From positions 2,914,001 to 2,978,000 of the forward strand of contig NC_080067.1 of the NCBI RefSeq assembly GCF_949987535.1: 64,000 nucleotides of DNA, read 5' to 3'. The translations under genes and the position numbers were made by a program. Positions 45,067-58,237 of the stretch are shown in pieces (the first letter of the stretch is position 1; each line of letters starts with the position of its first letter). The stretch comes from Balaenoptera acutorostrata (Eukaryota > Chordata > Mammalia > Artiodactyla > Balaenopteridae). The notes below the pieces were generated by a model, which was given only the letters and a program-made list of their open reading frames with translations, was not told the origin of the DNA and made no database searches.

Positions 45067-45883
45067 TGCATCGGGAATGTTACTGGAAGCCCGTGGGAGA
45101 AGAGTGTGCATTGATGGGAAAAGAGCCCAAACTGTAAGTGTGTGAGCACTTAATAGTGTCCACCATGAATGGCAACTTCAAGCACTCACCCTTGTCCCTA
45201 AATATCAGCCAACGCCCTCTATTAAAAAATTTGACTTCTGACCACTGTGTTCGGACCATTTCCAGTATTTACGTGTGCCCTTCTTGGGACATCCCAGATA
45301 TTGATCTTAAGCTTATTCTCCTATTTTATTTTTGCTCAGCATACAGACCATCACATCATATTTCCAGGTTCTGTGCTGTCCACTACTGCAATAGGTAAGC
45401 CTGTTTGACACAGCCTGGGACTCACCACCTCCGCCTTCCCCTGCGGTCCCCCACCACACACAAGCCAATCAGGATGGCACTCTCACCATCTTGCTCTGGC
45501 CCCACAAGAGAGAACAGAGGGAAGAGTGAAGCAGTGGGGAAGGAGTGAGCATCGGGCTACATCTATCAGAATAAAAACGGGATTATAAAGGGCATTGAGA
45601 AGGGCCTGCATTTCTTCACACCCCTAAGAACTTAGCAAACACAACAAGCACTAATTAAGCAGAACTCAGTTGAGTGGAGCATTTTCTATCCCTGTAGCAC
45701 TTAACAGCACCACCTAAATAATCCTTTCAGCACAACCAGGAGGCAGGCAGGTATAAATGCTCCTCATCCTAGATCCTGAAAAAGGCAGAACATAGACGCT
45801 CCAGTTTACTGAGGTTACCTCATACATCCTGACCCTACCTTGTAGCCAACAATGTTAAACATAACCATCGCGCCACCTGTATA
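45067..45883. other. Unique DNA, no gene recognised
   Basis: No repeat recognised. An 86-codon frame at 45138-45398 has no family resemblance I know. Confidence 0.4.
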
Positions 45884-45996
45884 CATTTCTTCCACAGATG
45901 TTTATGGAGGGCCCATTATGACCCAATGGCGCTCTAGGCACTGAGGATACAGCAGTGAATAAAACAATGCCCTTCTGGAACTTAACGCTGTGTGAT
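45884..45996 (-). repeat. L2 LINE fragment (antisense)
   Basis: 'gatgtttatggagggcccat', 'gcgctctaggcactgaggat' and 'acagcagtgaataaaacaat' then 'gcccttctggaacttaacg' match antisense L2 ('ctaggcactggggatacagcagtgaacaaaac'). Confidence 0.85.
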
Positions 45997-47944
45997 TCAC
46001 GCAACACCCAGATGGCAGCTTATTAAAAAATTATCTAAATTCTTCAACTTTGGAGGGAAACGGATTCCTTGATCCCTGGATGGAGAAGAATCCACGAAGG
46101 CATAAGTGCCTCCTGCTCACGATCACAAACTTGGGGCTCTCCGAGCAAAGCTGCCACGGCTGGTAACTTGGGCCAAGCAGAGGCAGCGACTCTGCTTATG
46201 TGGGTACCAGACCAGAACCCCGGAGAAAGGCAAAATGCCCAAGAGGCCAACTGTGTCTACAAGCTCCATCCTTTAGGGGTACTCGTGGTGTTTATCAGCA
46301 AACCAACTCATTCACATACGTACCGTGGGCACCCACCTGCTAGAACAAAGGGAAAGTCGTGGCAGACAGTGTAGCTGAGCTGATGACCTGGTTCTCCACG
46401 TGGCTCAACCTGCAACTAATCTTGGAGAACTGTGATTCCAAGTGACTATAAGACCACAAAGAACAGCCTTTTTTTTTTCCTATTATTCCACAAAAGGTTA
46501 TTTGATCTTGTCTCTTCCTTGCAACCTTACAAAAATTATCCCCAATCCAGTAATGGGCACATAGTAGACACATATACTATATTGTGTAAATTAAATAAAA
46601 ATTGCTCAACAGACCAGCCGCTCTCATGCTGCATGTCATATGCACTTCCTACTCCTTGGAAGTGTCCGTATTTAAAGAGAACCAGTTCAATGTAACCAGA
46701 ATAGACTTTTAAAATACCTTATATTTTTTTCCTCCATATTGTTTTAATTTGTGCCAGTCATAATGTACTCTAAAACAACTAACTCATAAAATATAGTGAC
46801 TGTACAAATTACACGAGCTAACTTTTATCTTTACTTTTATTGTATTGGCTTTCAAAAATATGAAACCATAAATCAAAAATAATAGAGTTATCTTACTAAA
46901 ACCCAGTGTCACTCTGTTCATTTGGCTCCCAATCATGGCAAAAACAAATAAGGAGACGGGAAGAAAGACAAATCAGATCTATACAGTGTGGTGCATTCAC
47001 TTTTTCCATTTGTCTTAATTCTGTCAGCTGCAAAAATGTTGCTATTAAATTGTAAGGAGGAATATCTGTCAATATAATCTTGGAGGCAACTACAAACAAA
47101 TTTAATCAACTGAGAACAAGGGTGACTAATAAACTCCAATGAGAATTAAGAAGCTGTTCAAGAAGCAGAATAAACATTGATGTATTGCTTGAAAATATGA
47201 CTATGGTTTCCCTGAAAAGTCTATTCATATCATGCTCTCTAGATGTCTGGATTTTGGTAGCAGCTCCCGGAAACGGAGGGAAGGTAATCACACAAGTAGA
47301 ATATATAAATTCTGTCACCCGTGGTGGAGGGGCAGGCAGGGCTGGGGTCTGGCATTACACGTAGAGCAGACAAAAGAACAAGAAACAGGAGTGAACACGA
47401 GCTGTTGAGGATATGTTCTCTCATTTCTCTCTGCTTGCTGCTACACAACCACCTGTTTCCCATCTATAGGGAATGAATAGTGCAATTAGAGTGGGAATTA
47501 GGGCGTGTTCTAATATGATCATGGTAAAATAAGCTTCCTGCTATCTTAGAGTGCTGGAGGGTGGGATTCTTTTCTATCATGGCATGTCTAGAAGCATTGA
47601 CTCATATCTGCAGACACCTGGGCGAGTCTATATGAGGTTCAGGGATGTATATATAAAAGAGACCTTGGACTAGGGAACACTTGGAGTCAGACCATCTGAT
47701 GGAATGGGATTCCCCAAACATGCCAGATCAACAACAGAGACATTGTGGTAACTGAAAAAGAATCAGCATAATGAAGAAAAACTTTGGCAAAGTGGATCAA
47801 TCTAAAGGTCAAGGCAGAATTTACAAGGGAGCAATGATTTCAAGTACAGTGTGATACTGTGACATGCACCCCACCATCTCTCCCCGCCTCCCAGAATATA
47901 TGGACATGCTCTGGGCAGGAGAGAGATGAGGTAGACAGCACCTT
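45997..47944. other. Unique DNA, no gene recognised
   Basis: About 1.9 kb without a repeat I can name. Overlapping frames at 46044-46374 on both strands have no recognised domain. Confidence 0.4.
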
Positions 47945-48120
47945 TTCTCAAACTCTAGGGAACATAAAAATCAACTGACACTCTTGTGAAAATGCAGATT
48001 TTGATTCAATAGTACAGGGTGGGTAGATGGGGACTGAAATTCAGCACTTTAGCTTCTCCCAGGTGATGCCAGTTCTGCTGGTACACAGGATCCACTTGGA
48101 GTGGCAAGGGTCAAGAAGGC
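47945..48120 (+). mobile_element. MER5A-type hAT-Charlie MITE
   Basis: 'tttctcaaactctagggaac', 'tgtgaaaatgcagattttga', 'ttcaatagtacagggtgggt' and 'cccaggtgatgccagttctg' then 'gctggtacacaggatccac' follow MER5A in sense order. Confidence 0.8.
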
Positions 48121-48324
48121 TGCTGGGTCACTTAGGATCAAGCTTTACTGTGTGAAAAGCCACTCATAAAAAAGCAGAAGGGGCTTTTCTTGGCCTGAAG
48201 GGGAGAAGACCAACAGCAATCACTAATACAGAGGATGACAGCAGCGCCCAGGGCAGCCATGAGGCATGAAGGGTACTTCACTGAAGATCTGTAGGAAGCA
48301 AAATGATGAACAGCCCATGACTTA

Positions 48325-48520
48325 TTGGAGACTGACCTGAGTTAGAATCCTGAATCTGCCATCTTCCCAGCTACATAACCATCTGAGTCAGTCTCCTCAT
48401 CTCTACAATGTGGGTAGCAACCGTAGCTACTTTCAGTGGTTTGTTGTGAGGATTAAATGAGATGATGTAGATATAGTCCTGGTACCTATTTAGTGCATAA
48501 GAAGTGTAGATGTTGGTTAT
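48325..48520 (+). repeat. MIR SINE fragment
   Basis: 'gttagaatcctgaatctgcc', 'cagtctcctcatctctacaa', 'gtggtttgttgtgaggatta' and 'aatgagatgatgtagatata' match MIR in sense order. Confidence 0.85.
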
Positions 48521-49225
48521 TTGCCTTTTGACTCTCAGCTCCATTTCCAACCTTCCTACCTCAAAGCAGTATGACCCAGACTCCCTTGCCAGTTTCTGAT
48601 TATCCTCTGCTAACCACTGGGAGATACTGGTGGAGTAAAAGGCAGTAGAAAAGATAAGCCATTTTCCTTCCTTTGCTTCTGTCTCTAGAGGTGACAGAGG
48701 CAGAATGCCCAAAACTTCAGAAACGTGAGCTCCTGGCCTCTGACTGCAGCAGCTGCAGCAGCAGTGACAGCGGCAAGCAAATGTAGGTGACTGCCAGGTG
48801 CTGCCCTAGAAGCATGGTCATGGCAGCTGTAGCAGCAGAAACAAACAACTATGGGTTCTGAAGTCTCAGCAGCAATTCCAACAGCTTCAGCAAGACTGGG
48901 CTCCAGGGCCCCTGCAGAGTCAGCAGGAGGGCAGGCTCTTGACTTCCTGCAGAGCAGCAGTGGTGGGGGATTGATAACAGCTGTGTTACTAATGCCATCC
49001 CAATACCCTCAGCAGCACAACCCATGTGGATTCCACAAAACACCACCGTCCCTTTTGTCCCTGCAGCTCTAGGGGTGTACTAGCACCTCTCAGGTACTAA
49101 TCTCTGAGTAACATCTCGTCCTTTTCTTTCTTGATTTTCTGGTCCTTCCAACACTTTTCTAAACAATTCCCTTGGTTAAATTCCATTTGAAATAACTAGA
49201 GTCATTTCCACCGTCCTAACTAGAC
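48521..49225 (+). mobile_element. Possible LTR-derived, CAG-rich sequence
   Basis: CAG/GCA-rich stretch at 48740-49030, followed by 'ccttttgtccctgcagctct', 'tactaatctctgagtaacat' and 'cccttggttaaattccattt' then 'gaaataactagagtc'. This layout resembles an old eutherian LTR ending in an Asn-rich tail, but I cannot name the family. Frames of 65-73 codons on both strands (48849-49072) come from the triplet bias and are not called. Confidence 0.35.
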
Positions 49226-49479
49226 TGACAAGTATCAATACGATTATCATTATTACTGACAGTAACAATTTTTTCAGGCTGGGAGCCAGGTGAGCAAGGA
49301 GAGTAGCAGTGACTACTGGATGTGTCCATAGGAGGTATGCACCTGAAACCGTATTTTTGTTCTTTCCCCCTTAATAACCCTCCTCTAAAAGCTGTTCGTA
49401 TTTAGATATAATTCCACGTCTTCTGCTTATAATGGCAGATTTTTGGAATCAAACATATGATATCATATCTAAAAGAAAA

Positions 49480-50110
49480 TAATAGAAAGATAAGCAAATA
49501 GAGCTGTGGAGTTGTTCCATAAAATTTAATAAAAGAATGATGAAATTTTTTTAAAAAATAAAGGAAATTTGAGAACTATTCAGGAGTTCAAACATCCAAA
49601 TAATGAGTTTCAGGGAAAGAGAACAAGAAAACAAAGGGGAGGAAACTATACAGAAATAATAAGACACATTTGCAGATCTGAAGGACAGGAGTTTCCAGTT
49701 TGTAAGAATTCCTTGAGAGTCCAGATCAAGGAATGGAAAAACAACCATATAAACAACACTAAGGCACTTAATCATTAAACTGTAGGAAATCTGGATAGAG
49801 AGAAGATTCTGAAATCTTTCAGAAAGAGAATATATCACATACAAAAGAGGAGAGATTATAATTATATTGGCCTTCTCAAGAACAACACTAGAAACTGAGA
49901 AACAGTGGACTAATACATTCCAAAGTTGAAGAGAAATAATTTTGAAAATTACTATAATTTTATCTAATTATTATATATAATATTTATCCCTTAATGCATA
50001 TAGCTGAATTTAAAATCCATTGTGAAGGCTGTATTTTGACACACGAGATCAAAATCAAAAATTGTTCCTTCTACTGATCTTTTCTAGAAAGCTAGTAGAG
50101 GTTGTACTCC
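49480..50110 (+). mobile_element. Old L1M/HAL1 ORF1 fragment
   Basis: 'agaaagagaatatatcacat'-type text, 'aacaacactagaaactgaga', 'aacagtggactaatacattc' and 'caaagttgaagagaaataat' correspond to the ORF1 3' part ('gaaactagaaaacagtggag', 'caatgccttcaaagttctga'). Badly decayed. Confidence 0.55.
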
Positions 50111-50756
50111 AATAAATCAAAAGAGTAAAACAAGAGAAAGAAACGTGGGGTCTAGGAGAAAATGTATAATGTTAGTTTGCATTGTGCAGAATCTGACTCT
50201 GAGACATGGATTTGAATGCTGGTAGGGCAATGGAGGAAGTGAAAAAGGGAAGAAAACAAATAAAGAGTATATTATCAAGCAAGGTGCCACTGTGGGCAAC
50301 CAGAGGTTGATCCTGTTGGGGAAATTCTGGGACCCAGTGTAAATCACATGTCTCAGAGTTTTCTCACTTGAAGGATGAGGAAGATGGGTTTATATCCATG
50401 CTGTCAATCATTTGTTTAAAGCTGTTTTCCAGGGGATGGTAATTCCCAGGCATTTCCAACCTGCTTGTGTGAGTGGGCAAAGCAAGCCCTGGAGGACAAA
50501 GTCTTCAGGAAAAGAAATGCAGGTGCTGGCAGTTGGCCCAACGTGTATGTGAGTGTGAGGAGGGCCAGTGACACACACCAATTCCACTCACGTTCCACTG
50601 CTGAGAACTCACCATATGGCCCCACCTGGATGCAAAGGGGCCTGGGATACGTAGTCCCTGGCTGGGGAGCCTTTTCACGATAACTTTACATTACAGGCAA
50701 TGCGGAAGTAGGGAGAATGCAAATCACTGGTGAACATCTATTTCCTGGCACAGGAG
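50111..50756. other. Unique DNA, no gene recognised
   Basis: No repeat recognised. A 72-codon frame at 50465-50683 has no known domain. Confidence 0.4.
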
Positions 50757-50780
50757 TTAGGGTTAGGGTTAGGGTTAGGG
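50757..50780 (+). repeat. Interstitial telomeric repeat (TTAGGG)4
   Basis: Four perfect TTAGGG units, followed by one extra G, inside otherwise unique sequence. Such short arrays are usually explained by telomerase acting at a repaired break. Confidence 0.95.
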
Positions 50781-51224
50781 GAGACTCTTACTACCTGAGA
50801 GCCACTAAGAAGAACAAGTGCCACTGGGAGGTTTGTGATGTCACCCTTGCTTTTAGTTTTTTCCTTCTAAATTGATTCTGTTCCATCAGAAGATGTACCT
50901 AATGACACAGCACTCCTTATCATGCTAAGTTCTAGTTAGCCCCAAGAATGGTGCATATGAATCTCAGAAAACCATTCAATTCAGTATGATTCAATTCAAC
51001 AAAATTTTATTGAGTCTATTCTATGCTGCACACCCTGGAAATCATAAATAGAACACTTTGTCGTCTCCTAAATTCTAAATGCTGGGAACTAATATGGCCA
51101 AGTGGTATCTGACACTGTGGCCATACCATACTTATCTTCACGTGTCTCAGTACATTTTGTCTGATATAGGGGATTACTAAGATCTAAATGATACCTCAGT
51201 TTTCAGCAAAGAACCTAAAGTTTC
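50781..51224. other. Unique DNA, no gene recognised
   Basis: No feature recognised. Confidence 0.4.
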
Positions 51225-51455
51225 CTATGCAGGAAATCTACTCAACTGCCAACACCCAGATCAAATGTCATCTCTCGGGTATACCTGCTCAGAAATTCCA
51301 AATGCAATTATTGACTCCTTTCTGAGTGTTTTCTTGTTACCCTGTAAAGAACTATAGAAAAGGAGTTCTGGATTGTATTTTAGTCACAATTTTGCTTCAT
51401 ATTTTCTTCAGAAAAAAATGTAAGCTTCTCCAGGACAAGCACCTACCATAAAATG
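51225..51455 (+). repeat. L2 LINE 3' region
   Basis: 'cagatcaaatgtcatctctc', 'ggtatacctgctcagaaatt', 'cttgttaccctgtaaagaac' and 'taagcttctccaggacaagc' parallel the L2 text 'caaatgtcacctcctctggg', 'aagccttccctgacc', 'gtaagctccatgagggcagg'. Confidence 0.7.
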
Positions 51456-51490
51456 TATACAAAGTACATTTTATACAAAGTACATTTATA
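51449..51490. repeat. Short tandem duplication
   Basis: The unit 'tatacaaagtacatt' occurs twice in a row. Confidence 0.8.
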
Positions 51491-51589
51491 ACATCTGGAA
51501 TCAACCAGTGAGCACTGTTAGAAATTCACCTAGATCTCTGTGCTGGACATTTTCTTAGAAAGTGTTGTATATTTAAATGTCTTGAGGGG

Positions 51590-53510
51590 GACCTTCAAGA
51601 TGGCAGAGGAGTAAGACGTGGAGATCACCTTTCTCTCCACAAATACACCAGAAATACATCTACATGTGGAACAACTCCTATAGAACACCTCCTGAATGCT
51701 GGCAGAACACCTCAGACTTCCCAAAAGGCAAGAAACTCCCCACGTACCTGGCTAGGGCAAAAGAAAAAAGAAAAAACAGAGACAAAAGAATAGGGATGGG
51801 ACCTGCACCTCTGGGAGGGAGCTGTGAAGGAGGAAATGTTTCCACACACCAAGAAGCCCCTTCACTGGTGGAGACGGAGGGTGGGTTGGGGGGAAGATTC
51901 AGAGCCACAGAGGAGAGCACAGCCACAGGGGTGCAGAGGGCAAAGCGGAGAGAATCCCGCACAGAGGATTGGTGCCGACCAGCACTCACCAGCCCGAGAG
52001 ATTGTCTGCTCACCTGCCGGGACGGGTGCAGGCTGGGAGCTGAGGCTTGGGCTTCGGAGGGCAGATCCCAGGGAGGGGACTGGGGTTGGCTGCGTGAACA
52101 CAGCCTGAAGGGGGCTAGTGCGCCACAGCTAGCCGGGAGGGAGTCCGGGAAAAAGTCTGGAACTGCCTAAGAGGCAAGAGACCATTTTTTCGGGGTGCGT
52201 GAGGAGAGGGGATTCAGAGCACCACCTAAACGAGCTCCAGAGATGGGCGTGAGCCAGCTATCGCTTGGATCCCAGAGACGGGCATGAATCGCTAACGCTG
52301 CTGCTGCAGCCACCAAGAAGCCTGTGAGCAAGTACAGATCATGATCCACACCTCCCCTCCTGGGAGTCTGTGCAGCCCACCACTGCCAGGGTCCCGTGAT
52401 GCAGGGACACCTCCCCAGAAGAAGCCACGGCACGCCTCAGGCTGCTGCAACATCACGGCAGCTTCTGCCGCCGCAGGCTCGCCCCACTTTCCAATTATGA
52501 CTACCGTACCCCTCCCTCCCCCTGGCCTGAGTGAACCAGAGTCCCCTAATCAGCCACTGCTCTAACCCCGTCCTGTCTGGGCGGGAACAGATGCCTGAGG
52601 GTGACACGCAGGGGTGGGACCAACACTAAAGCTGAACCCCAGGAGCTGTGTGAACAAAGAAGAGAAAGGTGAATGTCTCCGTGCAGCCTCAGGAGCAGTG
52701 GATTAAATCCCCACAATCAACTTGATGTACCCTGCATCTGTGGAATACCTGAATAGAAAACAAATTATCCCAAAACTGAGGTGGTGGACCTTGGGAGCAA
52801 ATGTAGACTTGGGGTTTGCTGTCTGTGACTGATCTGTTTCTGATTTTTATGTTTAACTTAGTTTATTCTTTAGTGCTTGTTATCATTGGTGGATTTGTTT
52901 ATTGGTTTGGTTGCTCTCTTCTTTTTATTATTATTATTAAATTTTTTAAATTTTAATAATTTTTTTAATTTGTAATTTTTTTTAATTTATTTTTTCTTTC
53001 CTTTTTTCTCCCTTTTCTTCTGAGCTGTGTGGCTGACAGGGTCTTGGTGCTCCAGCCAGATGTCAGGCCTGAGCATCTGAGGTGGGAAAGCCAAATTCAG
53101 GACACTGGACCATCAGATCGCTCCCAGCTCCATGTAATATCAAACGGCGAAAACTCTCCCAGAAATCTCCATCTCAACGTTAAGACCCAGCTCTACCCAA
53201 TGGCCAGCAAACTCCACGGCTGGAAGCCCCATGCCAAACAACTAGCAAGACAGGAACAAAACCCCACCCATTAGCATAGAAGCTGCCTAAAATCATACTA
53301 AGTTCACAGACACCCCAACGCACCACTGCCCACCAAACAGACAAAATCCAGCCCTACCCACCAGAACACAGGCACCAGTCCCCTCCACCAGGAAGCCTAC
53401 AAAACCAACTGAACCAACCTCACCCACTGGGGGCAGACACCAAAAACAACGGAACTACGAACCTGCAGCCTGCAAAAAGGAGACCCCAAAAGCAGTAAGT
53501 TAAGCAAAGT
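51590..53510 (+). promoter_or_regulatory. L1 copy B 5' UTR/internal promoter
   Basis: Collinear with copy A. A sense frame of 168 codons (51664-52170) begins at the same position relative to the 5' end as the 62-codon frame of copy A. Its predicted product is basic and Gly/Arg/Ser-rich with no known domain. Confidence 0.75.
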
Positions 53511-54396
53511 GACAAGACAGAGAAATATGCAGCAGATGAAGGAGCAAGGTAAAAACCCACCAGACCAAACAAATGAAGAGGAAATAGGCAGTCTACCTGA
53601 AAAAGAATTCAAAGTAATGACAGTAAAGATGATCCAAATCTCGGAAATAGAATGGAGAAAATACAAGAAACGTTTAACAAGGACCTAGAAGAACTAAAGA
53701 GCAAACAAACAACGATGAACAACACAATAAATGAAATGAAAAATTCTCTAGAAGGAAACAATAGCAGAATAACTGAGGCAGAAGAATGGATAAGTGACCT
53801 GGAAGATAAAATAGTGGAAATAACTACTGCAGAGCAAAATAAAGAAAACAGAATGAAAAGAATTGAGGAGAGTCTCAGAGACCTCTGGGACAACATTAAA
53901 CACACCAACATTCGAATTATAGGGGTTCCAGAAGAAGAAGAGAAAAAGAAGGGAGCTGAGAAAATATTTGATGAGATTAGAGTTGAAAACTTCCCTAATA
54001 TGGGAAAGGAAATAGTCAAGTCCAGGAAGAGCAGAGAGTCCCATACAGGATAAATCCAAGGAGAAACACGCCAAGACACATATTAATCAACCTATCAAAA
54101 ATTAAATACAAAGAAAAAATATTAAAAGCAACAAGGGAAAAGCAACAAATAACATACAAGGGAATCCCCATAAGGTTAACAGCTGATCTTTCAGCAGAAA
54201 CTCTGCAAGCCAGAAGGGTGTGGCAGGGCATATTTAAAATAATGAAAGGGAAAAACATACAACCAAGATTACTGTACCCAGCAAGGATCTCATTCAGATT
54301 TGACAGAGAAATTAAAACCTTTACAGACAGCAAAAGCACAGAGAATTCAGCACCACCAAACCAGCTTTACAACAAATGCTAAAGGAACTTCTCTAG
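53511..54396 (+). pseudogene. L1 ORF1, frameshifted
   Basis: The start codon position holds GTG rather than ATG (53511). A 1-base loss near 53636 and a 4-base loss near 54020 shift the frame relative to copy A. The longest intact piece, 53652-54053, covers the coiled coil ('TMNNTINEMKNSLEG') and the RRM-like start ('IRIIGVPEEEEKKK'). The ORF1 stop (TAG 54394-54396) is conserved. Confidence 0.88.
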
Positions 54397-54453
54397 GCAG
54401 GAACACAAGAGAAGGAAAAGACCTACAATAACAAACCCAAAGCAATTATGAAA

Positions 54454-57400
54454 ATGGTAATAGGAACATACATATGGATAATTACCTTAAATGTAAATGG
54501 ATTAAATGCTCCAACCAAGACACACACTGGCTGAATGGATACAAAAACAAGACCTGTGTATATGCTGTGTACAAGAGCACCAATTCAGAACTAGGGACAC
54601 ATACAGATTGAAAGTGAGGGGATGGAAAAAGATATTCCATGCAAATGGAAATCAAAAGAAAGCTGGAGTAGCAATTCTCATATCAGACAAAATAGACTTT
54701 AAAATAAAGACTGTTACAAGAGACAAAGAAGGACACTACATAATGATCAAGGGATTAATCCAAGAAGAAGATGTAACAATTGTAAATATTTATGTACCCA
54801 ACATAGGAGCACCTCACTACATAAGGCAAATGCTAACAGCGATAAAAGGGGAAATCGACAGTAACACAATCATAGTAGGGGACTTTTAACACCCCACTTT
54901 CACCAATGGACAGATCATCAAAACTGAAAGTAAAAAAGGAAATACAAGCTTTAAATGATACATTAAACAAGATGGACTTAACTGATATTTATAGCACATG
55001 CCATTCAACAACAACAGAATATACTTTCTTCTCAAGTGCTCATGGAACATTCTCCAGGATAGATCATATCTTGGGTCACAAATCAAGCCTTGGTAAACTT
55101 AAGAAAACTGAAATCGTATCAAGTATACTTTCTGACCACAATTCTATGAGACTAGATATCAATTACAGGAAAAAATACTGTAAAAAATACAAACACAAGG
55201 AGGTTAAACAATACACTACTAAATAACCAAGAGATCACTGAAGAAATCAAAGAGGAAATCAAAAATAACTAGAAACAAATGACAATGAAAACACGACGGC
55301 CCAAAACCTACGGGATGCAGCAAAAGCAGTTCTAAGAGGGAAGTTTATAGCAATACAATCCTACCTCAAGAAACAAGAAAAAATCTCAAATAAACAACCT
55401 AAACTTACATCTAAAGCAATTAGAGAAAGAACAACAACAACAAAAAAAACCCAAAGTTAGCAGAAGGAAAGAAATCATAAAGATCAGATCAGAAACAAAT
55501 GAAAAAGAAATGAAGGAAACAATTGCAAAGATCAATAAAACCAAAAGCTGGTTCTTTGAGAAGATAAACAAAATTGATAAACCATTAGCCAGACTCATCA
55601 AGAAAAAAAGGGAGAAGACTCAAATCAATAGAATTAGAAATGAAAAAGAAGCAACAACTAACACTGCAGGAATACAAAGGATCATGAGAGATTACTACAA
55701 GCAACTATATGCCAATAAAATGGACAACCTGGAAGAAATGGACATATTCTTAGAAAAGCACAACCTTCTGAGACTGAACCAGGAAGAAATAGAAAATATA
55801 AACAGACCAATCACAAGCACTGAAATTGAAACTGTGGTTAAAAATCTTCCAACAAACAAAAGCCCAGGACCAGATGGCTTCACAGGCGAATTCTATCAAA
55901 CATTTAGAGAAGAGCTAACACATGTCCTTCTCAAACTCTTCCAAAATATAGCAGAGGGAGGAACACTCCCAAACTCCTTCTACGAGGCCAACATCACCCT
56001 GATACCAAAACCAGACAAAGATGTCACAAAAAAAGAAAACTACAGGCCAACATCACTGATGAACATAGATGCAAAAATCCTCAACAAAATACTAGCAAAT
56101 GGAATCCAACAGCACATTAGAAGGATCATACACCATGATCAAGTGGGGTTTATCCCAGGAATGCAAGGATTCTTCAATATATGCAAAACAATCAATGTGA
56201 TACACCATTTTAACAAATTGAAGGATAAAAACCATATGATATTCTCAATAGATGCAGAAAAACTTTTGACAAAATTCAACACCCATTTATGATAAAAATT
56301 CTTCAGAAAGTAGACATAGAGGGAACTTACCTCAACATAATAAAGGACATATATGACAAAACCACAGCCAACATCGTTCTCAGTGGTGAAAAATTGAAAT
56401 CATTTCCTCTAAGATAAGGAACAAGACAAGGTTGCCCACTCTCACCACTATTATTCAACATAGTTTTGGAAGTTTTAGCCACAGCAATCAAAGAAGAAAA
56501 AGAAATAAAAGGAATCCTAATTGGAAAAGAAGTAAAACTGTCACTGTTTGCAGATGACATGATACTATACATAGAGAATCCTAAAGATGCTACCAGAAAA
56601 CTAAAGGATAGAAAATTAATGCACAGAAATCTCTTACTTTCCTATACACCAATGATGAAAAATCTGAAAGAGAAATTAAGGTAACACTCTCATTTACCAT
56701 TGCAACAAGAAGAATAAAATACCTAGGAATAAACCTACCTAGGGAGACAAAAGACCTGTATGCAGAAAACTATAAGACACTGATAAAAAAAATTAAAGGT
56801 TATACAAACAGATGGAGAGATATACCATGTTCTTGGACTGGAAGATTCAACATTGTGTAAATGACTATACTACCCAAAGGGATCTACAGATTCAATGCAA
56901 TCGTTATCAAACTACCAATGGCATTTTTCACAGAACTAGAACAAAAAATTTCACAATTTGTATGGAAACACAAAAGATCCCGAATAGCCAAAGCAATCTT
57001 GAGAAAGAAAAACGGAGCTGGAGGAATCAGGCTCCCGGACTTCAGACTATACTACAAAGCTACAGTAATCAAGACAGTATGGTACTGGCACAAAAAAAGA
57101 AACATAGATCAATGGAACAAGATAGAAAGCCCAGAGATAAATCCACACACATATGGTCACCTTATCTTTGATAAAGGAGGCAAGAATATACAATGGAGAA
57201 AAGACAGCCTTCAATAAGTGGTGCTGGGAAAACTGGACAGCTACATGTAAAAGAATGAAATTAGAGCACTCCTTAACACCATACACAAAAATAAACTCAA
57301 ATTGGATTTAAAGACCTTAATGTAAGGCCAGACACTATAAAATGCTTAGAGGAAAACATAGGCAGTACAGTCTATGACAGAAATTATAACAAGATCCTTT

Positions 57401-58237
57401 TTGACCCACCTCCTAGAGAAATGGAATAAAAAGAAAAATAAACAAATGGGACCTAATGAAACTTAAAGGCTCTTGCACAGCAAAGAAAACCACAAACAAG
57501 ACGAAAAGACAACCCTCAGAATGGGAGAAAATATTTGCAAACTAAACAACTGACAAAGGAGTAACCTCCAAAATATACAAGCAGCTCATGCAGCTCAATA
57601 TCAAAAAAAGAAACAACCCAATCCAAAAATGGGCAGAAGACCTGAATAGACATTTCTCCAGAAAAGATATACAGATTGCCAACAAACACATGAAAGGATG
57701 CTCACCATCACTCATCATTAGAGAAATGCAAATCCAAACTACAATGAGGTATCACCTCACACTGGTCAGAATGGCCATCACCAAAAAATCTACAACAATA
57801 AATGCTGGTGCAGGTGTGGAGAAAAGGGAACCCTCTTGCACTGTTGGTGGGAATGTAAATTGATACAGCCACTATGGAGAACAGTATGGAGGTTCCTTAG
57901 AAAACTAAAAATAGAACTACCATATGACCCAGCAATCCCACTACTGGGCATATACCCTGAGAAAACCATAATTCAAAAAGAGTCATGTACCACAATGTTC
58001 ATTGCAGCTCTATTTACAATAGCCAGGACATGGAAGCAACCTAAGCGTCCATCAACAGATGAATGGATAAAGAAGATGTGGCACATATATGCAAAGGAAC
58101 ATTACTCAGCCTTAAAAAGATATGAAATTGAGTTATCTGTAGTGAGGTGGATGGACCTAGAGTCTGTCATACAGAGTGAAGTAAGTCAGAAAGAGAAAAA
58201 CAAATACCGTATGCTAACACATATATATGGAATCTAA
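54454..58237 (+). pseudogene. L1 ORF2, multiply frameshifted
   Basis: All three phases are used in turn (pieces 54506-54889, 54906-55226, 55510-56292, 56466-56684, 56861-57217, 57836-58237). Endonuclease motifs: GDF directly before an extra T at about 54887, and SDH intact ('LSDHNS'). The RT active site FADD is intact at 56547-56558. The C-terminal 'IKKMWHIYAKEHYSAL' is readable. Confidence 0.88.
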
